In this document: positions 18,737 through 26,910 of the stretch, one piece after another
Numbering within the stretch: the stretch's first letter is position 1
How the letters are laid out: each line of letters starts with the position of its first letter
Origin: Corynebacterium testudinoris
Lineage (GTDB): Bacteria; Actinomycetota; Actinomycetes; Mycobacteriales; Mycobacteriaceae
Direction: 5' to 3'
Assembly: GCF_001021045.1 (NCBI RefSeq)
Contig: NZ_CP011545.1
Span: forward strand, 1,054,001 to 1,118,000
Length of the DNA: 64,000 nt
The notes under the pieces: model-generated
Told to the model about the DNA's origin: nothing
The model's database searches: none
What the model saw: only the letters and a program-made list of their open reading frames with translations
Made by a program: the position numbers and the translations under genes

Positions 18737-19952
18737 TCTCACGCTTTCCGATGTCTCCCTCCGAGCACGCAGCCGCTGGCACACCTGGGCCGCCGCCCTC
18801 ATCGGACTGTGGCTGCTCACGGGAGTGGGCATCGCCATCGCCAGATCCTTCGGCGCCCCCATCAGCTGGTGGGTAAGCGTCCACTCCTTCACCCTGGGAG
18901 TCGTGGCCACCGCCATCCTCATCTACTCCACCCACTTCACGCAGGCGCTGACCCGCACCGCCGCCGACGACGTCCGGGGCTTAAGCATCCGCGTTGGCCT
19001 CGTTCAGGTCGGGCTGATCCTGCTCATCATCGGTAAGGCCGGTTATGACTGGGGTGCGCTCGCGGACTTCGCGGCCACCCTCGTCATCGGCGCCTTCATC
19101 TGGCACATGGTGGTGGTGTACCGCCACCTGCGACGCAGCTTGGCCGGTCAGTTCGCCGTCACCGTGCCGTTCTATCTCGCGGCCGCCGCCTTCCTCGTTG
19201 TCGCGGGGCTCTTGGGCAACTTTGCGGGTCGGGGAGTGGGCACCTATTCCGACATGATCGCCGCCCATTCGCGCGCCGCGATCTGGGGTTTCGCCTGGCT
19301 CACAGTGTTGGGCACCATGGTTACTCTCCTGCCCACGTTGTCCGGCACCCGCATCAGCGACCTCGCTCGCCGCCGCTGCACGAGGGCGCTCATCGTGCAC
19401 TGCCTTGGACTCAGCGCGGTCATCGTGGCGCAGATGCTGGGACACGCCGTGTGGGCGGGGATGTTCCAACTCGTCGTGGTGGCCGCAGCGTTTCTCATCC
19501 TGCAACCGGTGCTGTCGGCGGTGCTCACGGGTGGAGCGGGCTGGACCACGGCGTCGCTGAGCGTCACCGCCGGTCTGTTGTGGATGATTGCGGTCTGTGC
19601 CGCCGATGCCGCCAGCAACATCACCGGCGCCGACCCCCGGATGATCACCCTCCTGCTCATTCCCGTGTTCCTTGGGGCGGGACTCCTGCAGCTCATCCTC
19701 GGAGTGCTGCATCATCTGCTGCCCGTCCTCCTCGCGGGCGGCCGCGCCCGCGTCCTCCGCGCGAAGGCCGCCGCCGACTACGGCGGGGTGGCACGAGTCC
19801 TGCTGGTCAATCTCGGAGCGTTGCTCCTGCTGCTTATCGACGCCGGCCCCTCCCGCACCGCCGGCTTCCTCCTCCTCGGCCTTGGCCTTGTCGCCCACGT
19901 GGGCTCGCTCGCCGTCGCCGTCCTCCTTCACCATCGATCGGAATCCTCATGA
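18729..19952 (+). CDS. Second polytopic membrane protein of the nitrite reductase module
   Basis: A 407-residue protein with 11-12 predicted membrane segments. Histidines sit inside or at the ends of helices: WWVSVHSFTLGVV with YSTHFTQAL, FIWHMVVVYRH, MIAAHSRAAIWGFAW, and GVLHHLLPVL near residue 325. This spacing recalls heme-copper oxidase-type or NnrS-type proteins, though the full ligand set of a terminal oxidase cannot be confirmed. It overlaps the gene before it by 8 bases and the nitrite reductase after it by ATGA, so the three products are probably made together. It may anchor or deliver electrons to the reductase; this is inference. Confidence 0.58.
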   Translation: MADLTLSDVSLRARSRWHTWAAALIGLWLLTGVGIAIARSFGAPISWWVSVHSFTLGVVATAILIYSTHFTQALTRTAADDVRGLSIRVGLVQVGLILLIIGKAGYDWGALADFAATLVIGAFIWHMVVVYRHLRRSLAGQFAVTVPFYLAAAAFLVVAGLLGNFAGRGVGTYSDMIAAHSRAAIWGFAWLTVLGTMVTLLPTLSGTRISDLARRRCTRALIVHCLGLSAVIVAQMLGHAVWAGMFQLVVVAAAFLILQPVLSAVLTGGAGWTTASLSVTAGLLWMIAVCAADAASNITGADPRMITLLLIPVFLGAGLLQLILGVLHHLLPVLLAGGRARVLRAKAAADYGGVARVLLVNLGALLLLLIDAGPSRTAGFLLLGLGLVAHVGSLAVAVLLHHRSESS

Positions 19953-21337
19953 CCATCCCCTTGGGCGCACCTCACTCCGGCAACAGCTCCGGGGCGGATG
20001 CTCAGCAGACGTCGTCGTGGGCGTCCTGGCTCATCATCGGCGTCGCGATCGCGGCCGTGGTCATCCTCGGCGTCACCCTGACCACCCGGGTCATGAACCC
20101 CACACCCACCTCGGCTCCCACCGCCGTCGCCACCGGATCGATGACCGCGGACGTGCGCATTGAGGGCATGGCGTACATTCCCAATCGCATCGAGGTTCCC
20201 CCGGGCACCCAGCTCACCATCCAGCTGACCAACGATGACAACCAGCGCCACGACCTCACCCTCAACGGAGTGACCACCCCGCTCATTGACCCAGGTGACA
20301 CGGTCACCCTCGATGCTGGGGTCTTCACGGACAACACCCAGGGCTACTGCACCGTCGCCGGACACAAATCCCAGGGCATGGTGTTCGACGTCGTGGTCAC
20401 CGGGTCCGCTGTCAGTGCGGCGGAGGCCCCGGCGACCGACTCGCTGGTCGAGGTCCCCAGTTCCGCCGAACGCCTCTCCCACGAGATCACCGATGCGATC
20501 TGGCGCGACCCGGAACTCGATCCCGCGCCCACCGGCACGGTCCACGACGTGGAGATGACCGTCACCGAGGAGATCCGGGAAGTTGCCCCTGGTCATCGCC
20601 AACTGCAATGGCTCTTCAACGGCCAAGCCCCGGGTCCGACCCTGCGAGGCAAGGTCGGCGACACCTTCCGCATCACGTTGAAAAACGAAGGCTCGATGGG
20701 TCACTCCGTCGATTTTCACGCCGGAGAAGTCAGCCCCGACGCCCCCATGTCCACCATCAACCCAGGTGAGAGCCTGGTGTACGAGTTCGTGGCCCGCCGC
20801 TACGGCATCTGGATGTACCACTGCGCCACGGCACCGATGAGCCTCCACATCGCCAACGGGATGGCCGGGGCGGTCATCATTGACCCACCGGAGGGACTAG
20901 ACACGGTGGACAGCGAATACGCGCTGGTGGCCAGTGAGGTCTTCCTCGGGGCGGAGGCCACGGGTGCCGATGCCGACCGCGTCACCGCCGGCTCCTACGA
21001 CCTCACCGCCTTCAACGGCTTCCCCAACCAATACGATGGCCGCCCCATCGAACTGAAGGTGGGGCAGCGGGCCCGCTTCTGGGTGCTCAACGTCGGCCCG
21101 GACAACCCGCTGGCCTTCCACATCGTCGGCACCGTCTTTGACACGGTATTCACCGAAGGCCAGTACACCATTCGCCATGGCCTGGACCAGGACACCGGAG
21201 CCCAAGTCCTCCCACTCCTCCCCGCACAGGGCGGGTTCGTGGAAGTCACCTTCGACGAGCCGGGGAGCTACACCTTTGTCAACCACCTCATGACGGACGC
21301 GGAGAAGGGCCAGCACGGGACCATCAAGGTCAGTTAA
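19949..21337 (+). CDS. nirK: Membrane-anchored copper nitrite reductase with N-terminal cupredoxin
   Basis: Reduces nitrite to NO outside the membrane. The open frame extends upstream to 19451, but the ATG at 19949, overlapping the previous stop in ATGA, gives a natural N-terminus with one membrane segment (residues 28-46). Residues about 68-152 form an extra cupredoxin with type-1 copper ligands H101, C134, H139 and M144. The reductase domains follow: type-1 ligands H252, C292, H300 and M305; type-2 ligands H257, H291 and H446; catalytic D255 and H391. All are present. HCATAPMSLHIANGM resembles AniA-type enzymes. The fused cupredoxin probably serves as an internal electron carrier. The product is 462 residues. 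Confidence 0.92.
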   Translation: MTIPLGAPHSGNSSGADAQQTSSWASWLIIGVAIAAVVILGVTLTTRVMNPTPTSAPTAVATGSMTADVRIEGMAYIPNRIEVPPGTQLTIQLTNDDNQRHDLTLNGVTTPLIDPGDTVTLDAGVFTDNTQGYCTVAGHKSQGMVFDVVVTGSAVSAAEAPATDSLVEVPSSAERLSHEITDAIWRDPELDPAPTGTVHDVEMTVTEEIREVAPGHRQLQWLFNGQAPGPTLRGKVGDTFRITLKNEGSMGHSVDFHAGEVSPDAPMSTINPGESLVYEFVARRYGIWMYHCATAPMSLHIANGMAGAVIIDPPEGLDTVDSEYALVASEVFLGAEATGADADRVTAGSYDLTAFNGFPNQYDGRPIELKVGQRARFWVLNVGPDNPLAFHIVGTVFDTVFTEGQYTIRHGLDQDTGAQVLPLLPAQGGFVEVTFDEPGSYTFVNHLMTDAEKGQHGTIKVS

Positions 21338-21909
21338 GCGAAGTCGACCTCGCCGCGTTCAGCCAGCTCAGCGGCGGTGTCGTAGTCGCGCTCGCTCCCG
21401 TCGCCGGGCACTTCGATGATCACCTCGGCACCCGCGAGGAGCTTCTTCGCAGCCACATCCCGGACCGAGGACAGAGACGCCAGCGCGCGGGCCAAAGACG
21501 CGATGCGCCACACCGCACAAAGAGGTTGCAGGTAGCCATCGGCGGCGCGGATGACGGCGACGTCAGCATCAGCGTCCACCTCCAGTGCCTGCACCAACTG
21601 CGGCAGGGCGGCCGCGGCATCAGGCGCATCTACGGACACCACGCCCACCAGGTCAACTTCGGACAGGGCGTCCGCACCCGCGGCGATCCCCGCGACGGGA
21701 CCGCTGAAAGGCGGGTCCTCCGAGACCACCGTGACCCCCTCCAGCGTGAGGGAGGGGGAGACGACGACAACCTGGTCGACGCCGGGGACGCGCCCGAGCG
21801 AGGCGAGGAGAATGGTGATGAGCGGGCGGCCGTCGAGAAGCACTGTCGCCTTGTCAGCGCCCATACGGGTGCTGCGGCCCCCCGCGAGGATGATGACGCC
21901 GAGGCTCAC
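21334..21909 (-). CDS. mobA: Molybdenum cofactor guanylyltransferase MobA
   Basis: Attaches GMP to molybdopterin to make the MGD form used by NarG. The N-terminal nucleotide-binding motif LGVIILAGGRSTRMGADK and DPPFSGPVAGIAAG identify the family. The GTG at 21909 is chosen because it overlaps the moaC stop as GTGA and places the LAGG motif near the N-terminus; the frame stays open to 21963 without good initiation signals. The product is 191 residues. Its TAA stop shares TTAA with the convergent nirK stop. Confidence 0.88.
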   Translation of the reverse strand: MSLGVIILAGGRSTRMGADKATVLLDGRPLITILLASLGRVPGVDQVVVVSPSLTLEGVTVVSEDPPFSGPVAGIAAGADALSEVDLVGVVSVDAPDAAAALPQLVQALEVDADADVAVIRAADGYLQPLCAVWRIASLARALASLSSVRDVAAKKLLAGAEVIIEVPGDGSERDYDTAAELAERGEVDFA

Positions 21910-22376
21910 AGCTCCCGCGACCAATCCCCGGATCGACCGCCCGACTTGGCCACGATCCCGCACCGGCGAATGACGGCAGAACGATCCACGCCCTTGACCA
22001 TGTCGATGACGGCCAACGCCGCGACCGTGACGGCGGTGAGGGCTTCCATCTCGACGCCCGTGCGATCAGCGGTCCGCACCGTTGCCGAGATGAACACGTG
22101 ATCGTCCTCGATGGATAGGTCCACCACACACCCGTGCACCCCAATCGTGTGCGCGAGCGGCAGCAGGTCCGGGACCTTCTTCGCCGCCGAGATTCCCGCG
22201 ATCCGCGCGACGGCGAGGACATCGCCCTTGGGGACAGTGCCGTCGCGCAGCGCCTGCAACACCTCCGGCGAACAGGCAACCTCCCCCTGCGCCGTGGCAG
22301 AACGGACGGTGGGGGACTTCTCGGTGACATCGACCATGTAGGCCGTGCCAGCGTCGTTGAGGTGGGTGAACTTCAC
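21906..22376 (-). CDS. moaC: Cyclic pyranopterin monophosphate synthase
   Basis: Converts the MoaA product to cyclic pyranopterin monophosphate. The 156-residue protein has MVDVTEKSPTVRSATAQG at the N-terminus, KVPDLLPLAHTI with the catalytic region, and GVEMEALTAV plus DMVKGVDR at the C-terminus, all standard. The GTG start has AAGGA 9 bases upstream. It lies between moeA and mobA in a minus-strand cofactor operon. Confidence 0.95.
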   Translation of the reverse strand: MKFTHLNDAGTAYMVDVTEKSPTVRSATAQGEVACSPEVLQALRDGTVPKGDVLAVARIAGISAAKKVPDLLPLAHTIGVHGCVVDLSIEDDHVFISATVRTADRTGVEMEALTAVTVAALAVIDMVKGVDRSAVIRRCGIVAKSGGRSGDWSREL

Positions 22377-22414
22377 TCGCTATTCCTTACAGTAAGTAGT
22401 TGGGTGCCAGGTAG

Positions 22415-23656
22415 TTAGGCGCCGAGGAGCAGAACGCGGATCGAGCTGCCCGGAGTGGGTTTCTCAGCCCCGGGCTCGACGACCGCCAGGCCGTTGGTGG
22501 TGGCCAGGGAACCGACGAGGTGGGAGCCGGTGGCCCGACGATTGAATGGAGCCGCCACCACGCCGTCTCGGTCATAGGTCAACCGGACGGGGGCGAGGAA
22601 GGCTCGATCGGGAGAAGACGGCAGCGTCACGCCGTCGGCCACGCGCGCGATGACGTGGGGGCGGGTCCAGATGTCTGTCGACGTCGCTGCCCCCGCCAGT
22701 GCTGAGAGCAGGGGCGGGAAGTAGAGCCAGAAGGAGACATACGCTGCGACGGGATTGCCGGGCAGGCACAGCAACACTGCTTCGCCGCGGCGGCCCAGGC
22801 CCTGGGAGGCGCCGGGGCGTTGGGCGACGTGCCCGAACCACATCCCCTCACCGGTAGTGACGGCGCGGACCACATCGAATGCGCCCGCGGAGATCCCGCC
22901 GGTGGTGATGACGAGGTCGTGGGTGGCGCAGAGCTCATCGAGAATCCTGGCAGTTGCTTCGTCGCCATCGCCAGCGTGCACGGCGGTAGCCGTGATCCCG
23001 CAGGTGGCAACCAGAGCCTCGACCATGGGGAGATTGGAATCAGGAAGCTGGCCCGGACCGGGCGTGACCCCGGGGGGAACAAGCTCGTCGCCGGTGGACA
23101 GGACCGCAACGCGGGGGGCGGGATAGACGCTGAGGTGGGTGATGCCGCAGGAGACGGCGGCGGCGATCGCGCCGGCGTCGATCAGCGCACCAGCCGGGAT
23201 AATCGTGTCGCCCGGTTGCGTGTTTTCGCCCTGCAGGCGGATGTGCGTACGGTGCTCCTGCACGCGCTCGATGGTGATCTCCGTAGGCAGGGGCACCGGG
23301 CCGGGTGGGATGTCAGTGTCCTCGACGGGGATGACGCGCAGGCCCGTGTGATCGCGCCCGATCGGCGCGCCGGTCATGATGCGCACGGCGTGCCCAGGGG
23401 GAACAGTGACCGGCCCCGAACCCGCCGGAACGTCTCCCACCACCGGCACGGTCCACGGTTCCTCGCCCGCAGGCACATCGGCCGAATGGACGAGAAAGCC
23501 ATCCATTGCCGAGTTGGAAAAAGGCGGCACGGGTAGCGTGGCCACGGCGTCCACCGCCAACACCCGCCCTAAGGCTTCGGTCGCTAGCACGGGCGTGGCC
23601 GAGCGGGGGACCGCGAGGGCGAGGACTTCCGCCAGATGTTCGGTGATCGACCGCAT
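22415..23656 (-). CDS. moeA: Molybdopterin molybdenumtransferase MoeA
   Basis: Inserts molybdate into adenylated molybdopterin. The ATG at 23656 (MRSITEHLAEVLAL) lies 10 bases after the moaA stop and gives a 413-residue protein of normal MoeA length; the open frame extends 45 codons further into moaA and is not needed. Family motifs include PPFSNSAMDGFLV, IMTGAPIG, VLSTGDEL, TGGISAGAFDVV and LPGNPVAAYVSF. The C-terminal domain IV ends with GAEKPTPGSSIRVLLL. Confidence 0.94.
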   Translation of the reverse strand: MRSITEHLAEVLALAVPRSATPVLATEALGRVLAVDAVATLPVPPFSNSAMDGFLVHSADVPAGEEPWTVPVVGDVPAGSGPVTVPPGHAVRIMTGAPIGRDHTGLRVIPVEDTDIPPGPVPLPTEITIERVQEHRTHIRLQGENTQPGDTIIPAGALIDAGAIAAAVSCGITHLSVYPAPRVAVLSTGDELVPPGVTPGPGQLPDSNLPMVEALVATCGITATAVHAGDGDEATARILDELCATHDLVITTGGISAGAFDVVRAVTTGEGMWFGHVAQRPGASQGLGRRGEAVLLCLPGNPVAAYVSFWLYFPPLLSALAGAATSTDIWTRPHVIARVADGVTLPSSPDRAFLAPVRLTYDRDGVVAAPFNRRATGSHLVGSLATTNGLAVVEPGAEKPTPGSSIRVLLLGA

Positions 23657-23666
23657 GCGTTCGACC

Positions 23667-24767
23667 CTAGCCGCCAATGGCGGACATGAGGCGATCAGGC
23701 TGGAGGAAACCCGGATCATCAATGCCATGGCCGGGCAACTTGCCCCACATCGCCCCCGCCCACACGGCAGCCAACTCGTCATCGCTGGCACCCGAGCGCA
23801 TGAGATCGCGCAGGCTCGTCTCCGAACGGGAGAACAAACACGTGCGAATCGCCCCGTCCGTGGTCAGGCGCGTGCGATCGCAATCCCCGCAAAAAGGCCT
23901 GGTCACCGTCGCAATGACGCCGATGAGTCCTTGCTTATCCGCGCCGCCGGGGTCGCCGTCCGTCGTCCGGCTCCGGGCCCGCCACAGGGCGGCCGGCGCC
24001 GCCCCCCGCGGCTCCTCGGCTGGAGTCAAGTCAAAGGCCGTCCGCAGGTGCTCGAGGATCTCATCGGCGGTGACCATGTCCTCACGGCGCCACTTGTCCC
24101 TCGGCCCGAGCGGCATCTGCTCAATAAAGCGCAGCTGAGCGCCCTTGGATAAGGCGAAATTCGCCAAGGGCACGATGTCGTCCTCATTGACCCCGGGCAT
24201 GATGACCGAATTGAGCTTCACGGGATGCAAGCCAGCATCAATGGTGGCGTCGATGGCGGTCAGGACATCGGCTAGCCGGTCGCGCCGGGTGAGCCGGTGA
24301 TAGCGCTCACGGTCCAGGGTGTCGAGGGAGATATTGACGCGGTCGAGGCCCGCGCTGATGAGCGCGGGCAGGCGGCGGTCCAACCCCAGGCCATTGGTGG
24401 TCAGGGCCGTCGCCGGGGCCACGCCCTCGTCGGTGCGCAGCGCCGTGGTGGCGGCGATGATGTCTGCCAGCGACTTGCGCAGCAGCGGCTCGCCGCCGGT
24501 GAAGCGCACTTGGCGGATGCCCAGCTTTTCGACGGCGATGGTGATGAGGCGGATGGTCTCAGCGTCGGTAAGTGCTAGTTCCGTGGGCAGCCACTCGAGG
24601 CCCTCGGCGGGCATGCAATACGTGCAGCGGAGATTGCAGCGGTCGGTGAGGCTGACGCGCATATCCCGGGCAACCCGACCGTACGTATCAACGAGCTTGG
24701 TAGCGCCGTCGATCCGCGGTGGTGGAGGTGCCGCCTGGAAGCGGGGGAGGGGAAGCTGCGTAGTCAT
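23667..24767 (-). CDS. moaA: GTP 3',8-cyclase MoaA
   Basis: Radical-SAM enzyme for the first step of molybdenum cofactor synthesis. The N-terminal 4Fe-4S site is CNLRCTYC; the C-terminal cluster site has CGDCDRTRLTTDGAIRTC, and the protein ends in the double glycine needed for activity. The SAM/GTP region includes RFTGGEPLLR and VNISLDTLDR. A GGAAG ribosome-binding site precedes the ATG. It leads moaA-moeA-moaC-mobA. moaD and moaE are not in the window. Confidence 0.96.
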   Translation of the reverse strand: MTTQLPLPRFQAAPPPPRIDGATKLVDTYGRVARDMRVSLTDRCNLRCTYCMPAEGLEWLPTELALTDAETIRLITIAVEKLGIRQVRFTGGEPLLRKSLADIIAATTALRTDEGVAPATALTTNGLGLDRRLPALISAGLDRVNISLDTLDRERYHRLTRRDRLADVLTAIDATIDAGLHPVKLNSVIMPGVNEDDIVPLANFALSKGAQLRFIEQMPLGPRDKWRREDMVTADEILEHLRTAFDLTPAEEPRGAAPAALWRARSRTTDGDPGGADKQGLIGVIATVTRPFCGDCDRTRLTTDGAIRTCLFSRSETSLRDLMRSGASDDELAAVWAGAMWGKLPGHGIDDPGFLQPDRLMSAIGG

Positions 24768-24825
24768 GTTCTTCCCATCCTAGGAACATTGCGCCAGGAA
24801 GCAAATACCCACGGGTTCATCCGTG

Positions 24826-26562
24826 TTAATTCTCGGGGGATGTGATCCTTTTCTCGCCCGGGCCCGTGAGCTTGATGATCTCGAACTCGCCCTGCTCCAG
24901 GTGCTTTCGCAAGTCCTTCTTGTCGAACTTGCCCACCGAGGTTTTGTCGATGTCCTTCACAAAAGTCCAGTACTCCGGCAACATCCACCCCGGCAGGCTA
25001 GAACGCAGGCGTTCGCGGAGCTTCTCGGCTGTCTCCTCCGTGGGCTCCACATCCGAGTGCAAAACGGTGACGGCCAGGGGGCGCTCGCCCCATTTGTCAT
25101 CCGGGTAGCCAATGACGGCGCTTTCGACGACTTCTGCCGCATCCATGACGAGGTTTTCCAGCATCGCCGAATATATCCACTCGCCGCCGGATCGAATAAC
25201 GTCGCGCGCGCGGTCCGACACGGTGAGAAAGCCGTCCGCGCTCACGGAACCGACATCGCCGGTGCGCAGCCACCCATCGGCCGTGAACAGCTGCTCGGCG
25301 TCATCGACCTCCTTGCCGCGAAAACGGCTGGCGGCGCCGTGATCCTCCTCCGCCGGGGAGTGATAGTAGGAGCCGGTGACGATGTTGCCGCGCACCTGGA
25401 TCTCGCCCTGATTGCGGTCGGTGGAGGACACAACGTGGCCATCATTGACCACGCGATACTCCAACAGGTTGGAAAATCGGCCCTGGCTGATGCGATAAGC
25501 CCAGCGTGCCTCACCCGAGGAGCCTGACGGCGGGCGGGCGATCGTCCCCACCGACGAGGTCTCCGTCATGCCCCACAGGTGGACCACGTCGACGCCGTAA
25601 CGCTCCTCCCACAGTTTGATGAGGATCGGCGGAGCCTGCGAGCCGCCCACATACAGCTCCGTGAGCGACATCCGCTCCGGGGGATTGTGCAGGTAATGGA
25701 CCATGAGCTGGATCCACAGGGTGGGAACTCCGGTGGCCACGCGGGGATGGACGGCTGCGATGAGGCGAGCGAGGGTGGGGGCGGACACATCCGAATCGGG
25801 AAAGACCAGGGGAGTGCCGGACATGAACGCTGCGAAAGGAACGCCCCAGGACAAGACGTGATAAATGGGCACGCAGCACAAGAACGACTCACCATTGGAC
25901 ACCGCCAGCGAATCTGTCGTGCGCAAGGCCATCGCCTGCAGGTAGATCGAACGATGAGAATAAGCCACGCCCTTCGGTGCACCGGAGGTGCCCGTGGAAT
26001 AACAAATGGCCGCCGCAGTGTTCTCATCAAGGACGGGCCAGTCATAGCGGGTCGCGCGACCGTCGAGAAGCGACTCGTAGGAGTAAACATCGATGCCATC
26101 GGGCAGTAGTTCTGCCAGCTCAGTCAGGAGCGGCAACCCCGTGAACGCAACCGCCCGCACCGTCGGGCAGTCGATGAGAGCCTTGCCCAGCGACGCCGCC
26201 AAGCGAGGATCCGCGACGATGACCTCCACCTCGGCATGATTGATGATGTGCCGGATCTGGTCCGTCATCAACTGCTTGTTCAACGGGGTAAACACCGCGC
26301 CCTTGCAGGCCGCGGCGAACTGGACCTCCAGGTGCTCGGCGCAGTTGTAGAGGAAGGAGCCCACCCGTTGATCCCCAGTAATCCCCAGCTCATCGTGCAG
26401 AGCGTGCGCAAAAGCCGCTGCTCGGGCGCGAATATCCGCAAAAGTAGACTCCTCGGCGGAATCAGTCCGCCACGTCGTCACCTTGGTCGAGGCGTGAACC
26501 GTAGAGCCGTACTCCAGAATGCGCGCAATCGACAGGGGAACATTCTGCATGGTGGAGAGCAT
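24826..26562 (-). CDS. Fatty acid-CoA ligase (AMP-binding)
   Basis: ANL-superfamily enzyme that activates a fatty acid as acyl-AMP and then acyl-CoA. Core motifs are CYSTGTSGAPKGVAYSHRS, LWGMTETSSVG, WLRTGDVGSVSADGFL and the C-terminal lysine motif SVGKFDKKDLRK. The ATG at 26562 (MLSTMQNVPLS) resembles the usual start of corynebacterial medium- or long-chain ligases; the frame is open to 26625. The product is 578 residues. It lies upstream of moaA on the same strand, 58 bases away, with a weak hairpin (24810-24825) after its stop. Chain-length preference cannot be read from the sequence. Confidence 0.86.
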   Translation of the reverse strand: MLSTMQNVPLSIARILEYGSTVHASTKVTTWRTDSAEESTFADIRARAAAFAHALHDELGITGDQRVGSFLYNCAEHLEVQFAAACKGAVFTPLNKQLMTDQIRHIINHAEVEVIVADPRLAASLGKALIDCPTVRAVAFTGLPLLTELAELLPDGIDVYSYESLLDGRATRYDWPVLDENTAAAICYSTGTSGAPKGVAYSHRSIYLQAMALRTTDSLAVSNGESFLCCVPIYHVLSWGVPFAAFMSGTPLVFPDSDVSAPTLARLIAAVHPRVATGVPTLWIQLMVHYLHNPPERMSLTELYVGGSQAPPILIKLWEERYGVDVVHLWGMTETSSVGTIARPPSGSSGEARWAYRISQGRFSNLLEYRVVNDGHVVSSTDRNQGEIQVRGNIVTGSYYHSPAEEDHGAASRFRGKEVDDAEQLFTADGWLRTGDVGSVSADGFLTVSDRARDVIRSGGEWIYSAMLENLVMDAAEVVESAVIGYPDDKWGERPLAVTVLHSDVEPTEETAEKLRERLRSSLPGWMLPEYWTFVKDIDKTSVGKFDKKDLRKHLEQGEFEIIKLTGPGEKRITSPEN

Positions 26563-26906
26563 GTCCCATACTCTAGCCGGGCGCGTTGATGCGGACATGT
26601 CGGACAGATGCGCTACACTGTCCAAAGATCGACGGGGCTACCTTGTAGACCCCGATCCACCAGGATGTAGCGTCCGCCCACTCCCTCGTCACCGTCATGC
26701 ACTGTCGGGTCAGGCTGTGAGGTACCTGATCCGGCTCGGTCTAATCACCACTGAAGTACGGCTCCGTAGCCAAAGTTTCCGAACGCGAAAGTGCGTCGGT
26801 CATGGACGCGTAGAGTCGCTCAATTCAACATGAAGGCTTCCAGCCGCGCGCGTACCGCACCTTTTACTTCCACATTCGCGGCTGGTCAAGCAATGAAAGG
26901 ACATCC
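26563..26906 (+). promoter_or_regulatory. rho promoter and long 5' leader
   Basis: This 344-base stretch separates the divergent acyl-CoA ligase and rho. A good -10 hexamer TACACT lies at 26614-26619; the -35 is poor. Transcripts from it would have a leader of about 280 bases. Directly downstream is a hairpin at 26633-26654, and near the end a small ORF overlapping the rho start. Long leaders are typical of autoregulated rho genes; attenuation is inferred, not shown. Confidence 0.55.
26633..26654 (+). other. Hairpin at the 5' end of the rho leader
   Basis: CGGGGCTAC pairs with GTAG-A-CCCCG across a CTT loop: nine base pairs with a single bulged A. It would lie within about 10 bases of the expected transcript start from the TACACT promoter, so it could protect the 5' end or limit Rho loading. 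There is no following T-run, so it is not a normal terminator. Confidence 0.5.
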
Positions 26907-26910
26907 GTGA
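26830..26910 (+). CDS. Candidate 26-residue leader peptide overlapping rho
   Basis: An ATG at 26830 opens a 26-codon frame (starting MKASSRARTAPF, ending MKGHP) whose TGA stop at 26908-26910 overlaps the rho GTG start at 26907 as GTGA. The peptide is rich in Ser, Thr, Ala and Arg. The upstream region has no strong ribosome-binding site, so translation is unproven. If translated, it would couple translation or transcription status of the leader to rho expression, as a leader peptide is known upstream of rho in E. coli. Confidence 0.35.
   Translation: MKASSRARTAPFTSTFAAGQAMKGHP

Noticed and set aside
19451..19948. 166-codon upstream extension of the nitrite reductase frame
   Set aside because: It overlaps the membrane-protein gene in another frame and is Arg/Pro-rich; the ATG at 19949 gives a proper membrane anchor and an ATGA overlap.
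24810..24825. Hairpin CACGG/CCGTG after the acyl-CoA ligase stop as a terminator
   Set aside because: Only five base pairs and no clear T-run; too weak to list as a terminator.
26697..26720. Seven-codon ORF (MHCRVRL) in the rho leader
   Set aside because: No ribosome-binding site, no overlap with other signals, and too short to distinguish from chance.
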